Below, in pieces: positions 24,599-33,751 of a stretch of DNA of 64,000 bases. The stretch comes from Burkholderiales bacterium. Lineage in GTDB: Bacteria; Pseudomonadota; Gammaproteobacteria; Burkholderiales; Burkholderiaceae_E. The notes below the pieces were generated by a model. It did no database searches. It saw nothing but the letters and a program-made list of their open reading frames with translations, and was not told where the DNA came from. Numbering within the stretch: position 1 is the stretch's first letter; every line of letters begins with the position of its first letter. The DNA is taken from assembly GCA_026399875.1 (NCBI GenBank), contig JAPLQF010000007.1, forward strand, positions 1 through 64,000, given 5' to 3'. Both the position numbers and the translations under genes were made by a program.

Positions 24599-24748
24599 GA
24601 ATCAACCGAGATGACGGAGCCTGCTCCGCCGCATAAGCAGAACAATCTCTGCTCAGTGCGGTCTGGATGGTGACAAGCTCGAATGAGTTGTATGGCTCCG
24701 TCAAATCAAATCCTGAATGCGGTCAACCGCGGTTCGAACATTCTCTGG

Positions 24749-25930
24749 TCAGTCCCAGCTCAATGCGCCACCAGTCTGATACTCGGTCACGCGTCGCTCA
24801 AAAAAGTTCTGTTCTTTCTTCAGGTCGAGCATCTCGCTCATCCAGGGAAAGGGATTCTCCGCGCCCGGGAAAAGCGGGTCGAGACCGATCTGCTGTGCGC
24901 GCCGGTTCGCGATGAAGCGAAGGTATTCCTTGAACATCGAGGCATTCAGTCCCAACACGCCCCGCGGCATGGTGTCTTCTGCATATCGGTATTCAAGTTC
25001 GATGGCCTGATGAAACAGGCCGACAATCTCTTCCCGAAAAGCCGGCGTCCAGAGATGCGGGTTCTCAAGCTTGATGGTGTTGATCAGGTCGATGCCGAAA
25101 TTGCAGTGCATCGACTCATCTCGAAGAATGTACTGATACTGCTCAGCCGCGCCGATCATCTTGTTCTGACGGCCCAGCGCCAGAATCTGAACAAAACCAA
25201 CGTAAAAGAACAGACCTTCCATCAGACAGGCGAAGACGATCAGCGACCGCAGCAGTTTCTGATCGTTCTCGGGGGTACCGGTGACAAATTCAGGATTGGT
25301 CAGTGTATCGATGAAAGGAATCAGGAATTCGTCCTTCTCCCGAATCGATGAGACCTCGTGATAGGCGTTGAAGACCTCACCCTCATCGAGCCCGAGTGAC
25401 TCGACGATGTACTGATAGGCGTGGGTATGAATGGCTTCTTCGAATGCCTGACGCAGCAGAAACTGGCGGCACTCAGGGGCGCTGATATGCCGGTAAGTAC
25501 CCAGCACGATATTGTTGGCCGCCAGCGAATCGGCGGTCACGAAAAAGCCGAGATTGCGCTTGATCAGCCGACGCTCGTCATCGGTCAGCCCGGCCGGGTT
25601 TTTCCAGAGCGCAATATCGCGCTCCATGTTGATTTCCTGCGGCATCCAATGATTTGCGCAACCCGCGAGGTATTTTTCCCAAGCCCATTTGTACTTGAAG
25701 GGGACCAGTTGGTTGACGTCGGCAGCACCATTGATGATGCGCTTGTCTTCAACCCTGACTCTGCGCTCATCCTTGGCCAGCACCGCACCGGCATGTGAAC
25801 GTGGCGCAGCAGCGGGTGGAGTGTAGGACGTCGCTGCCGGGGGCGTCCGGAAAGCGTCCAGGGCTGGTGGCTTTACCAGACCTTTCAGTTGCGGAACGTT
25901 GACAGAACTCGAATCTTCCCAGGACAGCAT
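24749..25930 (-). CDS. nrdB: ribonucleoside-diphosphate reductase, beta subunit
   Basis: A 393-residue class I R2 protein that holds the diiron-tyrosyl radical for NrdA. Ligand patterns are intact: EAIHTHAY gives Glu-x-x-His and the radical tyrosine four residues on, MEGLFFY gives the next glutamate, and RDESMH gives Glu-x-x-His. The C-terminal tail ([15 protein letters not shown]) is the R1-binding end. The N-terminal ~45 residues are a poorly conserved extension found in betaproteobacterial R2. It follows nrdA after a 217 bp gap that contains a hairpin and a possible small ORF. Confidence 0.96.
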   Translation of the reverse strand: MLSWEDSSSVNVPQLKGLVKPPALDAFRTPPAATSYTPPAAAPRSHAGAVLAKDERRVRVEDKRIINGAADVNQLVPFKYKWAWEKYLAGCANHWMPQEINMERDIALWKNPAGLTDDERRLIKRNLGFFVTADSLAANNIVLGTYRHISAPECRQFLLRQAFEEAIHTHAYQYIVESLGLDEGEVFNAYHEVSSIREKDEFLIPFIDTLTNPEFVTGTPENDQKLLRSLIVFACLMEGLFFYVGFVQILALGRQNKMIGAAEQYQYILRDESMHCNFGIDLINTIKLENPHLWTPAFREEIVGLFHQAIELEYRYAEDTMPRGVLGLNASMFKEYLRFIANRRAQQIGLDPLFPGAENPFPWMSEMLDLKKEQNFFERRVTEYQTGGALSWD

Positions 25931-26043
25931 TTAAAGTCTCGCTTCAGTTAGTTCGTTTAACTACTTGTACCAGCGCGAGATTCATCTGTTATACACAGCT
26001 TGAATCTTACGGTTCACGTGTTGTGCTTGCAACGGGTTGGCAC

Positions 26044-26130
26044 TCACCAACTTGACTTTCCGACGAGTTCGTCGGGGTCCTTGCAACACTCGAATACTTT
26101 CGAGAGGTTTCGATGGGTCATGGCGCCCAT
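26044..26130 (-). CDS. possible 28-residue small ORF between nrdA and nrdB
   Basis: On the minus strand GGAGG lies five bases before an ATG at 26130, and the frame runs 28 codons to TGA at 26044 (MGAMTHRNLSKVFECC...GKSSW). It has a vicinal cysteine pair and no membrane segment. The ribosome binding site and start codon both lie in a perfect 14-bp hairpin. I know no such family, and the frame may be fortuitous. Confidence 0.3.
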   Translation of the reverse strand: MGAMTHRNLSKVFECCKDPDELVGKSSW

Positions 26131-26139
26131 CGAAACCTC
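26104..26139 (-). promoter_or_regulatory. perfect 14-bp inverted repeat between nrdA and nrdB
   Basis: GAGGTTTCGATGGG (26104-26117) and CCCATCGAAACCTC (26126-26139) are exact complements with an 8-base loop, eight bases after the nrdA stop. There is no T-run, so it is more likely an RNA-stability or attenuation element that sets the nrdA:nrdB ratio than a classical terminator. It also covers the start of the possible small ORF. Confidence 0.6.
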
Positions 26140-26146
26140 CGACTGA

Positions 26147-29089
26147 TCACTGACAGGCTTCGCAATCAGGCTCATCGATTGCGCAGAATTTCGGCGCGAT
26201 CGGCTCCTCTGCAGCAACCGGCGAGAGCCCTGCCGATGCAGGCGATTGAGCGCCATACGAGAAGGCTCCTGCAGCCCCCTCTGCCGACACTGCGTTGAGC
26301 TGACCGACGCGGTCGGTCGTACTCTTTTCGGCGTGCGTCGCACCCTGCGTACGCAGGTAATAGGTCGTCTTCAAGCCGCGCAGCCAGGCAAAGGTGTAAG
26401 TCTCGTGAAGCTTCTTGCCGGAGGCACCGGCCATATAGATGTTGAGCGACTGCGCCTGGTCGATCCACTTCTGACGACGCGATGCGCACTCGACCAGCCA
26501 GCTCGGATCGATCTCGAAGGCAGTGGCATAGATCTCGCGCAGATCAGCCGGAATACGGTCGATACGCGACAGACTGCCATCAAAGAACTTCAGATCAGCC
26601 ACCATCACTTCATCCCAGAGACCGCGTTCCTTGAGGTCACGCACAAGATAGTCGTTGACCACTGTGAACTCGCCGGACAGGTTCGACTTGACGTAGAGGT
26701 TCTGGAAGGTGGGTTCGATGCAGGCTCCCACACCGATGATGTTCGAAATCGTCGCCGTCGGTGCGATCGCAACGCAGTTCGAGTTGCGCATGCCGTACTG
26801 GGCAATGCGCTGGCTCAGCGACGCCCAGTCCATGGTCTGGGAGTCGTCGACTTCAAGATAGCCGCCTCGCTGCTCAGCGAGCAGTTTGAGCGAGTCTTTC
26901 GGCAGAATGCCGCGATCCCAGAGCGATCCCTTGAAGCTCGGGTACCGACCCCGCTCCTCGGCGAGTTCGGTCGAGGCCCAGTAGGCGTAATAGCAGACCG
27001 CCTCCATCGATCGGTCGGCAAATTCGACCGCCTGATGGCTGGCGTAAGGGGTGCGCATCAGGTGCAGACAATCCTGGAATCCCATGATGCCCAGACCCAC
27101 AGGTCGATGCTTCATGTTGGCATTGCGTGCCTTGTTCACCGCGTAGTAGTTGATATCGATGACGTTGTCGAGCATGCGCATCGCGGTGGAGATGGTGCGC
27201 TTGAGTTTGGCCTGATCGAGCGCCCAGACGCCTTCGGCCGAGCGAACCATGTGCGCGACCATGTTGACCGAACCGAGGTTGCAGACCGCAATCTCGCTGT
27301 CGCCGGTATTGAGGGTGATCTCGGTGCACAGATTGGAACTGTGCACCACGCCGGCATGCTGCTGCGGCGAGCGGATGTTGCAGGGATCCTTGAAGGTGAT
27401 CCAGGGATGACCGGTTTCGAACAGCATCGAGAGCATCTTGCGCCAGAGGGTGGTCGCAGGAACGGTCTTGAACAGCTTGAGTTCACCGCTGGCAGTCTTG
27501 CGTTCGTACTGGAGATAGGCCTCCTCAAAGGCGCGACCATACTTGTCGTGAAGATCGGGACAATCGACCGGCGAGAACAGCGTCCAGTTGCCGTTCTCCA
27601 TCACCCGTTTCATGAAGAGATCGGGGATCCAGTTGGCAGTGTTCATGTCGTGAGTGCGACGCCGGTCGTCACCGGTGTTCTTGCGCAACTCGAGAAACTC
27701 CTCGATGTCGAGGTGCCAGGTCTCGAGATAGGCGCAGACCGCGCCTTTGCGCTTGCCACCCTGATTGACCGCGACCGCGGTGTCGTTGACCACCTTCAGG
27801 AATGGCACCACACCCTGGCTCTTGCCGTTGGTGCCTTTGATATGGCTGCCCAGGGCACGCACCGGCGTCCAGTCATTACCCAGACCGCCGGCATACTTGG
27901 CGAGCAGGGCGTTCTCCTTGATGGCCTCGTAGATGCCGTCAAGGTCATCGGCGACCGTCGTCAGATAACAGGACGACAACTGCGAGCGAAGTGTTCCCGA
28001 GTTGAACAGGGTGGGCGTCGAGCTCATGAAATCGAAACTCGAGAGGAGCTCGTAGAACTCGATCGCACGCGATTCACGATCGATTTCGTCGAGTGACAGC
28101 CCCATCGCCACCCGCATGAAAAACGCCTGCGGCAACTCGATGCGCTGCTCGTCGACATGCAGGAAGTATCGGTCGTAGAGCGTCTGCAGACCAAGATAGG
28201 AAAACTGGTTATCGCGTTCGGCGCGCAGCGCCTTGCCCAGACGCTGCAGATCGAACTGCCCGAGGCGGTTGTCGAGCAACCCTGCCTCGACACCGCGCTT
28301 GATGAAGCGCGGGAAGTATTCGGCATAACGGGTGGTCATGCCGGCCTGGTCGACTTCGTCAGCGAGCACTTCACGACGAATCGTGTGCAGCAGAAGGCGG
28401 GCTGTGACCAGGCTGTAGGCCGGATCGGTCTCGATCAGCGCACGGGCCGACAGAATCGAGGACTTGTAGACTTCATCGAGAGGAATGCCGTCGTAAATGT
28501 TCTTGAGCGTCTCGACCAGCACCTGATCGGGCCGAACGGTATCGCCCAGACCCAGACAGGCGGCTTCGATCAGCGAATGGAGCTGGCGCTGGTCGAGCGG
28601 CCGGATCACATCGCCATCGAGCACATTGATGCGGTTTTCGGTTTGCTGACCGGCCGCCGCAGACTGGGCCAGGCGCGCCGCGCGCTCCTGCGACCGCTTT
28701 TCGCGATACAGGACATAGGACCGGGCCACCTCGTGTTCGCCCGAGCGCATCAGGGCCAATTCGACCTGGTCCTGGATATCTTCAATATGGAAGGTGCCGC
28801 CGGCCGGCTTGTTGCGCATCAGCGCTCCGACAACCGACTGGGTCTGATGCTCAACCAGCTCGCGAACCCGCGCCGAGGCCGCGCCCTGACCACCGCTCAC
28901 CGCCAGAAAGGCCTTGGTCATCGCCACCGCAATCTTGCCCGGCTCGAAACCCACAACCGAACCGTTGCGGCGAATGACCTTGAAGTCGACGAACCTCGCC
29001 GCGTCAGGGCGACCGTCAGCGACGACCGTGGAAAAAGACCCTGTTGTCAGAACGGACGACCGCTGCGCGATTCCTGAAACATTTTGCAT
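26147..29089 (-). CDS. nrdA: ribonucleoside-diphosphate reductase, alpha subunit
   Basis: A 980-residue class I R1 protein that makes dNDPs from NDPs. It has an N-terminal ATP-cone (FKVIRRNGSVVGFEPGKIAV onward, residues ~33-130). The active-site cysteines are in LSSCYLTTVADD, SSNLCTEITLN and VCNLGSVNM, and the C-terminal redox pair is EPDCEACQ. It is longer than E. coli NrdA (761) because of extra sequence after the ATP-cone, as in the betaproteobacterial group. It lies upstream of nrdB and carries two NrdR-like boxes ~160-200 bp before its start. Confidence 0.97.
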   Translation of the reverse strand: MQNVSGIAQRSSVLTTGSFSTVVADGRPDAARFVDFKVIRRNGSVVGFEPGKIAVAMTKAFLAVSGGQGAASARVRELVEHQTQSVVGALMRNKPAGGTFHIEDIQDQVELALMRSGEHEVARSYVLYREKRSQERAARLAQSAAAGQQTENRINVLDGDVIRPLDQRQLHSLIEAACLGLGDTVRPDQVLVETLKNIYDGIPLDEVYKSSILSARALIETDPAYSLVTARLLLHTIRREVLADEVDQAGMTTRYAEYFPRFIKRGVEAGLLDNRLGQFDLQRLGKALRAERDNQFSYLGLQTLYDRYFLHVDEQRIELPQAFFMRVAMGLSLDEIDRESRAIEFYELLSSFDFMSSTPTLFNSGTLRSQLSSCYLTTVADDLDGIYEAIKENALLAKYAGGLGNDWTPVRALGSHIKGTNGKSQGVVPFLKVVNDTAVAVNQGGKRKGAVCAYLETWHLDIEEFLELRKNTGDDRRRTHDMNTANWIPDLFMKRVMENGNWTLFSPVDCPDLHDKYGRAFEEAYLQYERKTASGELKLFKTVPATTLWRKMLSMLFETGHPWITFKDPCNIRSPQQHAGVVHSSNLCTEITLNTGDSEIAVCNLGSVNMVAHMVRSAEGVWALDQAKLKRTISTAMRMLDNVIDINYYAVNKARNANMKHRPVGLGIMGFQDCLHLMRTPYASHQAVEFADRSMEAVCYYAYWASTELAEERGRYPSFKGSLWDRGILPKDSLKLLAEQRGGYLEVDDSQTMDWASLSQRIAQYGMRNSNCVAIAPTATISNIIGVGACIEPTFQNLYVKSNLSGEFTVVNDYLVRDLKERGLWDEVMVADLKFFDGSLSRIDRIPADLREIYATAFEIDPSWLVECASRRQKWIDQAQSLNIYMAGASGKKLHETYTFAWLRGLKTTYYLRTQGATHAEKSTTDRVGQLNAVSAEGAAGAFSYGAQSPASAGLSPVAAEEPIAPKFCAIDEPDCEACQ

Positions 29090-29245
29090 CGGGTGTGCTC
29101 CTCAATGATGACCGGCCCCGCGCAGTCGCGTGATCGGTATTGACCGAATGCCGGATCAAGCAGCCGGCACGAAAAAATGACTGACTAAACCCATTCTTGA
29201 GAGAAAGACCAAGCCAGAACCCTCTCGCATCAAAATGAGTGCGGG

Positions 29246-29261
29246 GCACTAGATCTGGGGC
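29246..29261. promoter_or_regulatory. NrdR box 1
   Basis: GCACTAGATCTGGGGC is a 16-base site resembling the NrdR consensus ACACTATATATAGTGT in the CACTA and AT positions. It is the half nearer to nrdA. Its centre is 31 bp from the second box, three helical turns, as usual for NrdR pairs. Confidence 0.6.
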
Positions 29262-29276
29262 TGAATGGTGAAGTGT

Positions 29277-29292
29277 GAACTAATTCTAGTGC
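29277..29292. promoter_or_regulatory. NrdR box 2
   Basis: GAACTAATTCTAGTGC matches the NrdR palindrome well (ACTA....TAGTG). With box 1 it forms the usual pair upstream of a ribonucleotide reductase gene, so repression of nrdAB by NrdR when (d)ATP is high is predicted. Confidence 0.7.
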
Positions 29293-29466
29293 CTGCGCTG
29301 GCCGATCGCAAGCTCGAAAAACCGAAATCCAGAGGGTTTTCGCAACGGTTTGGAGCGCCTCGCCCGCAAGCCGCATGGCGCCTTGATTCGGTCTGTCAGA
29401 GCCAGCAACCACCTGTCAGATGGATGGAAATGCTCCGGTAACCCGCATATAACCGTGACAATTAGT

Positions 29467-30069
29467 TCACAATCCAGGCCTGAGGCGGTCTGGCGAGTCG
29501 AATACCCGCTCAAGGCCGCATGGTTTCGTGATTCCCAGATAGCGAATCCAGTCGAATGTCGGACCGGGGTCGTGCTTGCGCCCGGGGGCGATGTCGCTGT
29601 GACCGACGACAAAACGCAACGGCCATCGTTTGACGAGCATCGCGGTGAGGCTGGCAAGGACCCGATACTGCGCCTGAGTAAAGGGTCGCTCCCCGGTTCC
29701 CTCAAGTTCGATACCGATCGAAAAATCATTGCAACGCTCACGGCCCTGAAAGCAGGATTGCCCGGCGTGCCAGGCGCGATCATCACCGGACACGAACTGA
29801 ATCAGCTCGCCGCGACGGCGAATCAGAAAGTGTGCGGACACCCGCAAGCCGGCGAGCGACTCGAACCCGGGATGCGATGCAGTGTCCAGGCGGTTGGTAA
29901 AAAGCTGCTCGATCGCATCGCCGCTGAAGCGGCCGGCAGGCAAGCTGATATGGTGAATCACGAGCAGATCGACCACGGCCGCGTCGGGCCGCCGGTCATG
30001 ATTGGGCGAAGGCACGCGCCGTGCGCGCGGCGCCCAGCCATCGGCATCGAACTGCTCGGGCCTGCTCAC
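29467..30069 (-). CDS. ampD: 1,6-anhydro-N-acetylmuramyl-L-alanine amidase
   Basis: A 200-residue zinc amidase of the amidase_2 family. DLLVIHHISLPAG holds the first zinc histidine, SIGIELEGTGERPFT is the AmpD signature, and VVGHSDIAPGRKHDPGPTFDW holds the second histidine and the last ligand. It removes the peptide from anhydro-muropeptides in the cytoplasm during cell-wall recycling. A GTG at 30069 overlaps the pilR stop by four bases (GTGA) and begins the conserved region (DADGWAPRARRVPSPNHD), so it is preferred to a far upstream ATG. Confidence 0.92.
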   Translation of the reverse strand: MSRPEQFDADGWAPRARRVPSPNHDRRPDAAVVDLLVIHHISLPAGRFSGDAIEQLFTNRLDTASHPGFESLAGLRVSAHFLIRRRGELIQFVSGDDRAWHAGQSCFQGRERCNDFSIGIELEGTGERPFTQAQYRVLASLTAMLVKRWPLRFVVGHSDIAPGRKHDPGPTFDWIRYLGITKPCGLERVFDSPDRLRPGL

Positions 30070-31703
30070 TGCATGTCGAGCCGCTGCATCCGATGGCGCA
30101 GGGCCCGAAAACTGATACCGAGCAGGCGAGCCGCAGCCGTGCGGTTCTGGCGGGTCTTTTCGAGGGCACGGGCAATCGCCTCGCGCTCGAGCCACTCGAG
30201 ATAGTTCGGCAGCGACACCGGAATACCGTCTTCGGACATCACCGGCGGACCTGACGGGCTCGCCACCGAATCGCTCTGGCCGGACAGCCTCGCCGATGTC
30301 GAGGTGGACGGCGGCTCACCTGAAGAGGCGTCGACCGCCTCCTCATCGTCGGCAACATCCACGATGTCGGGGCGCAAGCCGAGGTCTTCGACGTTGATCA
30401 CCTCACCATTCGAGAACGCGATGGCACGCTCGAGAATGTTCTCCAGTTCGCGGACATTGCCCGGAAACTGATAAGTCTGCAGATAACTCTGAGTGATCGA
30501 TGACAGGCGCGGCGTAACCCTCAGACCAGCGCGACCGGCCAGTTTGGACAGCAAGGCATTGGCCAGCATCGGGATATCGGTCAGGCGCTCGCGCAGCGCA
30601 GGCACCCTCAGCTCGATGACGTTGAGCCGATAGTAGAGATCCTGGCGAAACCGGCCCTCGGCCACGCAGCGCGCAAGATCCTGGTGGGTGGCACTGACGA
30701 TCCGCACATCGACCGGCTCCTCGACTGTGGCGCCCACCCGTCGAACACAGCGCTCCTGAATGGCTCTGAGCAGCTTGACCTGCATCGCCAGCGGCAGGTC
30801 AGCGACTTCGTCGAAAAACAGTGTGCCGCCGCTGGCGGCCTGAAAAAAGCCGACCCGGTCCTGATCGGCGCCGGTGAAGGCGCCGCGACGATGCCCGAAG
30901 AACTCGGACTCCATCAGCGCCTCCGGAATGGCGCCGCAGTTGACCGCAATGAAGGGCTGATCGGCACGACTGCCACCCTGATGGATAAGGCGGGCGACCA
31001 GTTCCTTGCCTGAGCCCGACTCGCCGGTGATTGCCACAGGCGCCATGCTGCGGGCCAACCGACCGATGCTCTCCCGAACGACTTCGATCGCACTCGAGGC
31101 ACCCAGAAGCTGACCGGGGCCAAGGCCGGATGTCGGCACCATCGAGGCGGCAGGAAGCCCGCCGGATTCGACATCGACGCTTCGCTGGCCGACGGGCAAC
31201 CTGGGACTGGCGGCGCCGGCCAGCCGATCTGCGGCAACAGGCGCAGCAATGGTCGAGGTGTGCGATTGGGCCGATGAGTCACCAAGGGCCGACAGGCGCA
31301 GCGCCGATCGCACCAGGGTGCGCATCGCATCGAGCGCGACCGGCTTGGGCAGGTAGTCGAAGGCACCGGCCTTGAGTGCTGCGACCGCGGTCTCGGCGCT
31401 GCCGAACGCCGTGATCACCGCGACCGGTGTCTCGGGATGCGCCGCGCCGATCTCCGAGACCAGCGACAGGCCGTCGCCGTCGGGCAGACGCATGTCGGTC
31501 AGGCACAAGTCGTAGCGCCAGGAAACCAGAAGTTTCCGCGCCTGCCCGAGGTCGGCGGCGCAGTCGACATCAAGGCCCATACCGACAAGCGTCAGCTCAA
31601 GCAGTTCACGCAGATCGGCTTCATCGTCGACAACCAGCACGCGAGGCGAACGCCTGCCTCGTGCGGGCGACCGGGAAACATCTGAGGGAGTAGAGGGATT
31701 CAT
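30066..31703 (-). CDS. pilR: sigma-54-dependent response regulator PilR
   Basis: A 545-residue NtrC-type activator. The receiver domain is residues ~20-135 (VLVVDDEADLRELLELTL; phospho-Asp in DLCLTDMRLPDGDG; lysine in DYLPKP). A variable linker follows, then the AAA+ domain with GESGSGKELVARLIHQ (Walker A) and GAFTGAD, the sigma-54 contact loop. The C-terminal Fis-type HTH is RQNRTAAARLLGISFRALRH. By its pairing with pilS and its position it should activate the pilA pilin promoter for type IV pili. It overlaps pilS by four bases (ATGA) and ampD by four. Confidence 0.93.
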   Translation of the reverse strand: MNPSTPSDVSRSPARGRRSPRVLVVDDEADLRELLELTLVGMGLDVDCAADLGQARKLLVSWRYDLCLTDMRLPDGDGLSLVSEIGAAHPETPVAVITAFGSAETAVAALKAGAFDYLPKPVALDAMRTLVRSALRLSALGDSSAQSHTSTIAAPVAADRLAGAASPRLPVGQRSVDVESGGLPAASMVPTSGLGPGQLLGASSAIEVVRESIGRLARSMAPVAITGESGSGKELVARLIHQGGSRADQPFIAVNCGAIPEALMESEFFGHRRGAFTGADQDRVGFFQAASGGTLFFDEVADLPLAMQVKLLRAIQERCVRRVGATVEEPVDVRIVSATHQDLARCVAEGRFRQDLYYRLNVIELRVPALRERLTDIPMLANALLSKLAGRAGLRVTPRLSSITQSYLQTYQFPGNVRELENILERAIAFSNGEVINVEDLGLRPDIVDVADDEEAVDASSGEPPSTSTSARLSGQSDSVASPSGPPVMSEDGIPVSLPNYLEWLEREAIARALEKTRQNRTAAARLLGISFRALRHRMQRLDMQ

Positions 31704-33376
31704 CGAACAAGGCCGGCAGGGAGCAGCGCCGGTTCAATGATGAACTGGCTGCGAACCGGCGGATTATCGCCTGCCGGCAGATAACGGATACGGGCAGCAT
31801 TGGCATTGCACAGTTCACGGGTCAGATGCAGACCAAGCCCGGTGCCGCGCGCCTCGGTCGTGAGGAAGGGCTCGAAGAGATGCTCGCGCACGCTTTGCGG
31901 TACACCGGGCCCGTCGTCACACACCGCCAGGGTCGGCGCACCGCGCTCGCGCGACCAGATGATTTGAACTGCACCCGGCGCCTGGCTCGAATGCCGCAGG
32001 GCATTGCCAAGCAGATTGATGATGATCTGACGCAGATTGCCGGCATCGAACCAGATCGGCTGATCCGACTCGATGCGACATTCGACCCGGGCCGGATCGA
32101 CACCTGACTGCAGCACATACTCGGCGATCACCCGGGCGAGAAATGCGGCGGCTGCGATCGGCTCGGGCGCAGCCGACCCGCGACGTGAGATTGACAGCAC
32201 ATCCTCGATGATGCGGTTGATCCGAACGCAGTTGTCTTCGACGATCCCTGCCAGCCGCTGCTGCGCCGGGCTGTCGAGCCGCTCGCCGAGCAGTCCGTTG
32301 GCATGGCGGATGGCCGCCAGTGGATTGCGGATCTCGTGGGCGATCGAGGCCGACAGCCGCCCCATCGAAGCCAGCTTGAGCTGCTGTGCACGCCGTTCGA
32401 GCCGGCCAAGGTCTTCGACCACGACCACGGTATCGCGCCCGCCAGCAATCGTATCGAGCTGACGCGCGCGCAGCAGCCGTTCTGGCTGGTTCGCCCCGGG
32501 TATCACCGAAAAGGTCACGACCCGGCCAGCGGACATTGGCCGCATGTCGTCGCTCTCACCGTTCGAATCAGGACTTACGATGCGGGACAGCTGCGGATCG
32601 AGGCTTGTCGGCCGCTGCAGCGCCGACCAGAGCGACGGCAGGCCCGGCAGCGAATCGTCACCCTCGACCGCCGCCAGCATCACCTTGGCCGAGCGGTTGA
32701 TCGCTCTGACCTCGCCGCGATCACCCAGCACCAGCACACCATCATGCAGTTCGCTGATCACCGCCTGAGTCACGGCGAGCTGGTTGCGCAGGTCTTCGCC
32801 ACGTTGGGCAACCAGACGTTCCTGGGCGGCCAGCAAAGACGCAAGTCGGCCAACGATCAGCACCGTGGCAAGCAGCGCTGCAGCGATCAGACCGGCCTGC
32901 GCGATCGCCACTTCGCTTGCTTCGCCGCGAAGCCACTGAAACACCGCAATCAGCATCAGGGCGATCGAGGACAGGGATGCAAAGAACAGGGATGCTCGCT
33001 GACCGATCAGGATGGCCGCACCGGCATTGGGAAGCACCAGCAGCATGGCCAGGCCATCCGACAAGCCTCGGCCGGCATAGATCAGGACAGCCAGCACGAC
33101 CAGATCGACCGTCACCTGAGCGAGAACCAGCGTCTCGAGCCGAAATCGCCCCGGTGTGGAGACGCGCAGCAGACAGATCGACAAGACCATGTAGACGATC
33201 GCGGCGGTCTGGAAAGTCGTCGCATCGACGCTCGACCCGATGCCAAAAGCATTGCGCATCAGCGGCAGATAGGCGAGCAGTACACCGGCCACCACGACCC
33301 GTGCGAGCGAAAAATAGCGGAGCGGGCGCCAGAATCCGCTCAGGCGAACATCGCTGCCCTGAGCTTGCCCGGGCAC
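31700..33376 (-). CDS. pilS: sensor histidine kinase PilS
   Basis: A 558-residue membrane kinase. About six hydrophobic helices span residues ~20-190 (for example VVVAGVLLAYLPLM, LVLAQVTVDLVVLAVLIYAG), followed by a PAS-like region. The HisKA box is GRLSASIAHEIRNPLAAIRH, and the HATPase has NLLGNALRHSS, VCDDGPGVP and GTGLGLHLT. The GTG at 33376 follows the stop of the PP0621-like gene by one base and precedes FWRPLRYFSLAR, the usual beginning. A longer ATG frame would overlap that gene deeply. It forms a two-component pair with PilR. Confidence 0.92.
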   Translation of the reverse strand: MPGQAQGSDVRLSGFWRPLRYFSLARVVVAGVLLAYLPLMRNAFGIGSSVDATTFQTAAIVYMVLSICLLRVSTPGRFRLETLVLAQVTVDLVVLAVLIYAGRGLSDGLAMLLVLPNAGAAILIGQRASLFFASLSSIALMLIAVFQWLRGEASEVAIAQAGLIAAALLATVLIVGRLASLLAAQERLVAQRGEDLRNQLAVTQAVISELHDGVLVLGDRGEVRAINRSAKVMLAAVEGDDSLPGLPSLWSALQRPTSLDPQLSRIVSPDSNGESDDMRPMSAGRVVTFSVIPGANQPERLLRARQLDTIAGGRDTVVVVEDLGRLERRAQQLKLASMGRLSASIAHEIRNPLAAIRHANGLLGERLDSPAQQRLAGIVEDNCVRINRIIEDVLSISRRGSAAPEPIAAAAFLARVIAEYVLQSGVDPARVECRIESDQPIWFDAGNLRQIIINLLGNALRHSSQAPGAVQIIWSRERGAPTLAVCDDGPGVPQSVREHLFEPFLTTEARGTGLGLHLTRELCNANAARIRYLPAGDNPPVRSQFIIEPALLPAGLVR

Positions 33377-33377
33377 G

Positions 33378-33716
33378 TCAGGATCCGTCTCGTCGCACCG
33401 AAGCGTCCGCCTGCTCAGGCGCGCCCTGTTTGCGATGCGCCTCGCTGCAAAACACCCGGCCACCCGAAAAAAGCGCCTCGGTGGCCGGCAGATGGACGCC
33501 GCAGACCACGCACTGCATCATCATCTCGGGCGTCTTGTCGGTCACAGGGGTATCGCGGCGCCCGCCTTGGCTCGATGGCGAGGCGTCGCCACCGGACGCC
33601 TCACCGGCGGATTCACCGCCTCTGGCCCGCTCGGCCCGGCGCTTGCTGATCACCATGAAACGCCAGACAACCCAGACAAGCAAGCCGACCAGCACCCATC
33701 CCAGCAACTTGCCCAT
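33378..33716 (-). CDS. PP0621-family protein
   Basis: A 112-residue protein with an N-terminal membrane helix (LLGWVLVGLLVWVVWRFMVI), a basic Ser/Gly-rich linker, and a C-terminal treble-clef-like zinc motif: MMQCVVCGVHLP and FCSEAHRKQ (CxxC...C...H). The family is named after Pseudomonas PP_0621 and is found beside pilS in many betaproteobacteria. Its function is unknown. Its stop is one base from the pilS GTG start. Confidence 0.88.
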   Translation of the reverse strand: MGKLLGWVLVGLLVWVVWRFMVISKRRAERARGGESAGEASGGDASPSSQGGRRDTPVTDKTPEMMMQCVVCGVHLPATEALFSGGRVFCSEAHRKQGAPEQADASVRRDGS

Positions 33717-33751
33717 GTCAGACCCCCTCGAAACGCGAACGACGCGTCAGA

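Noticed and set aside
26246-28096. Long plus-strand frame opposite nrdA
   Set aside because: Antisense of a highly conserved gene, with no start signals.
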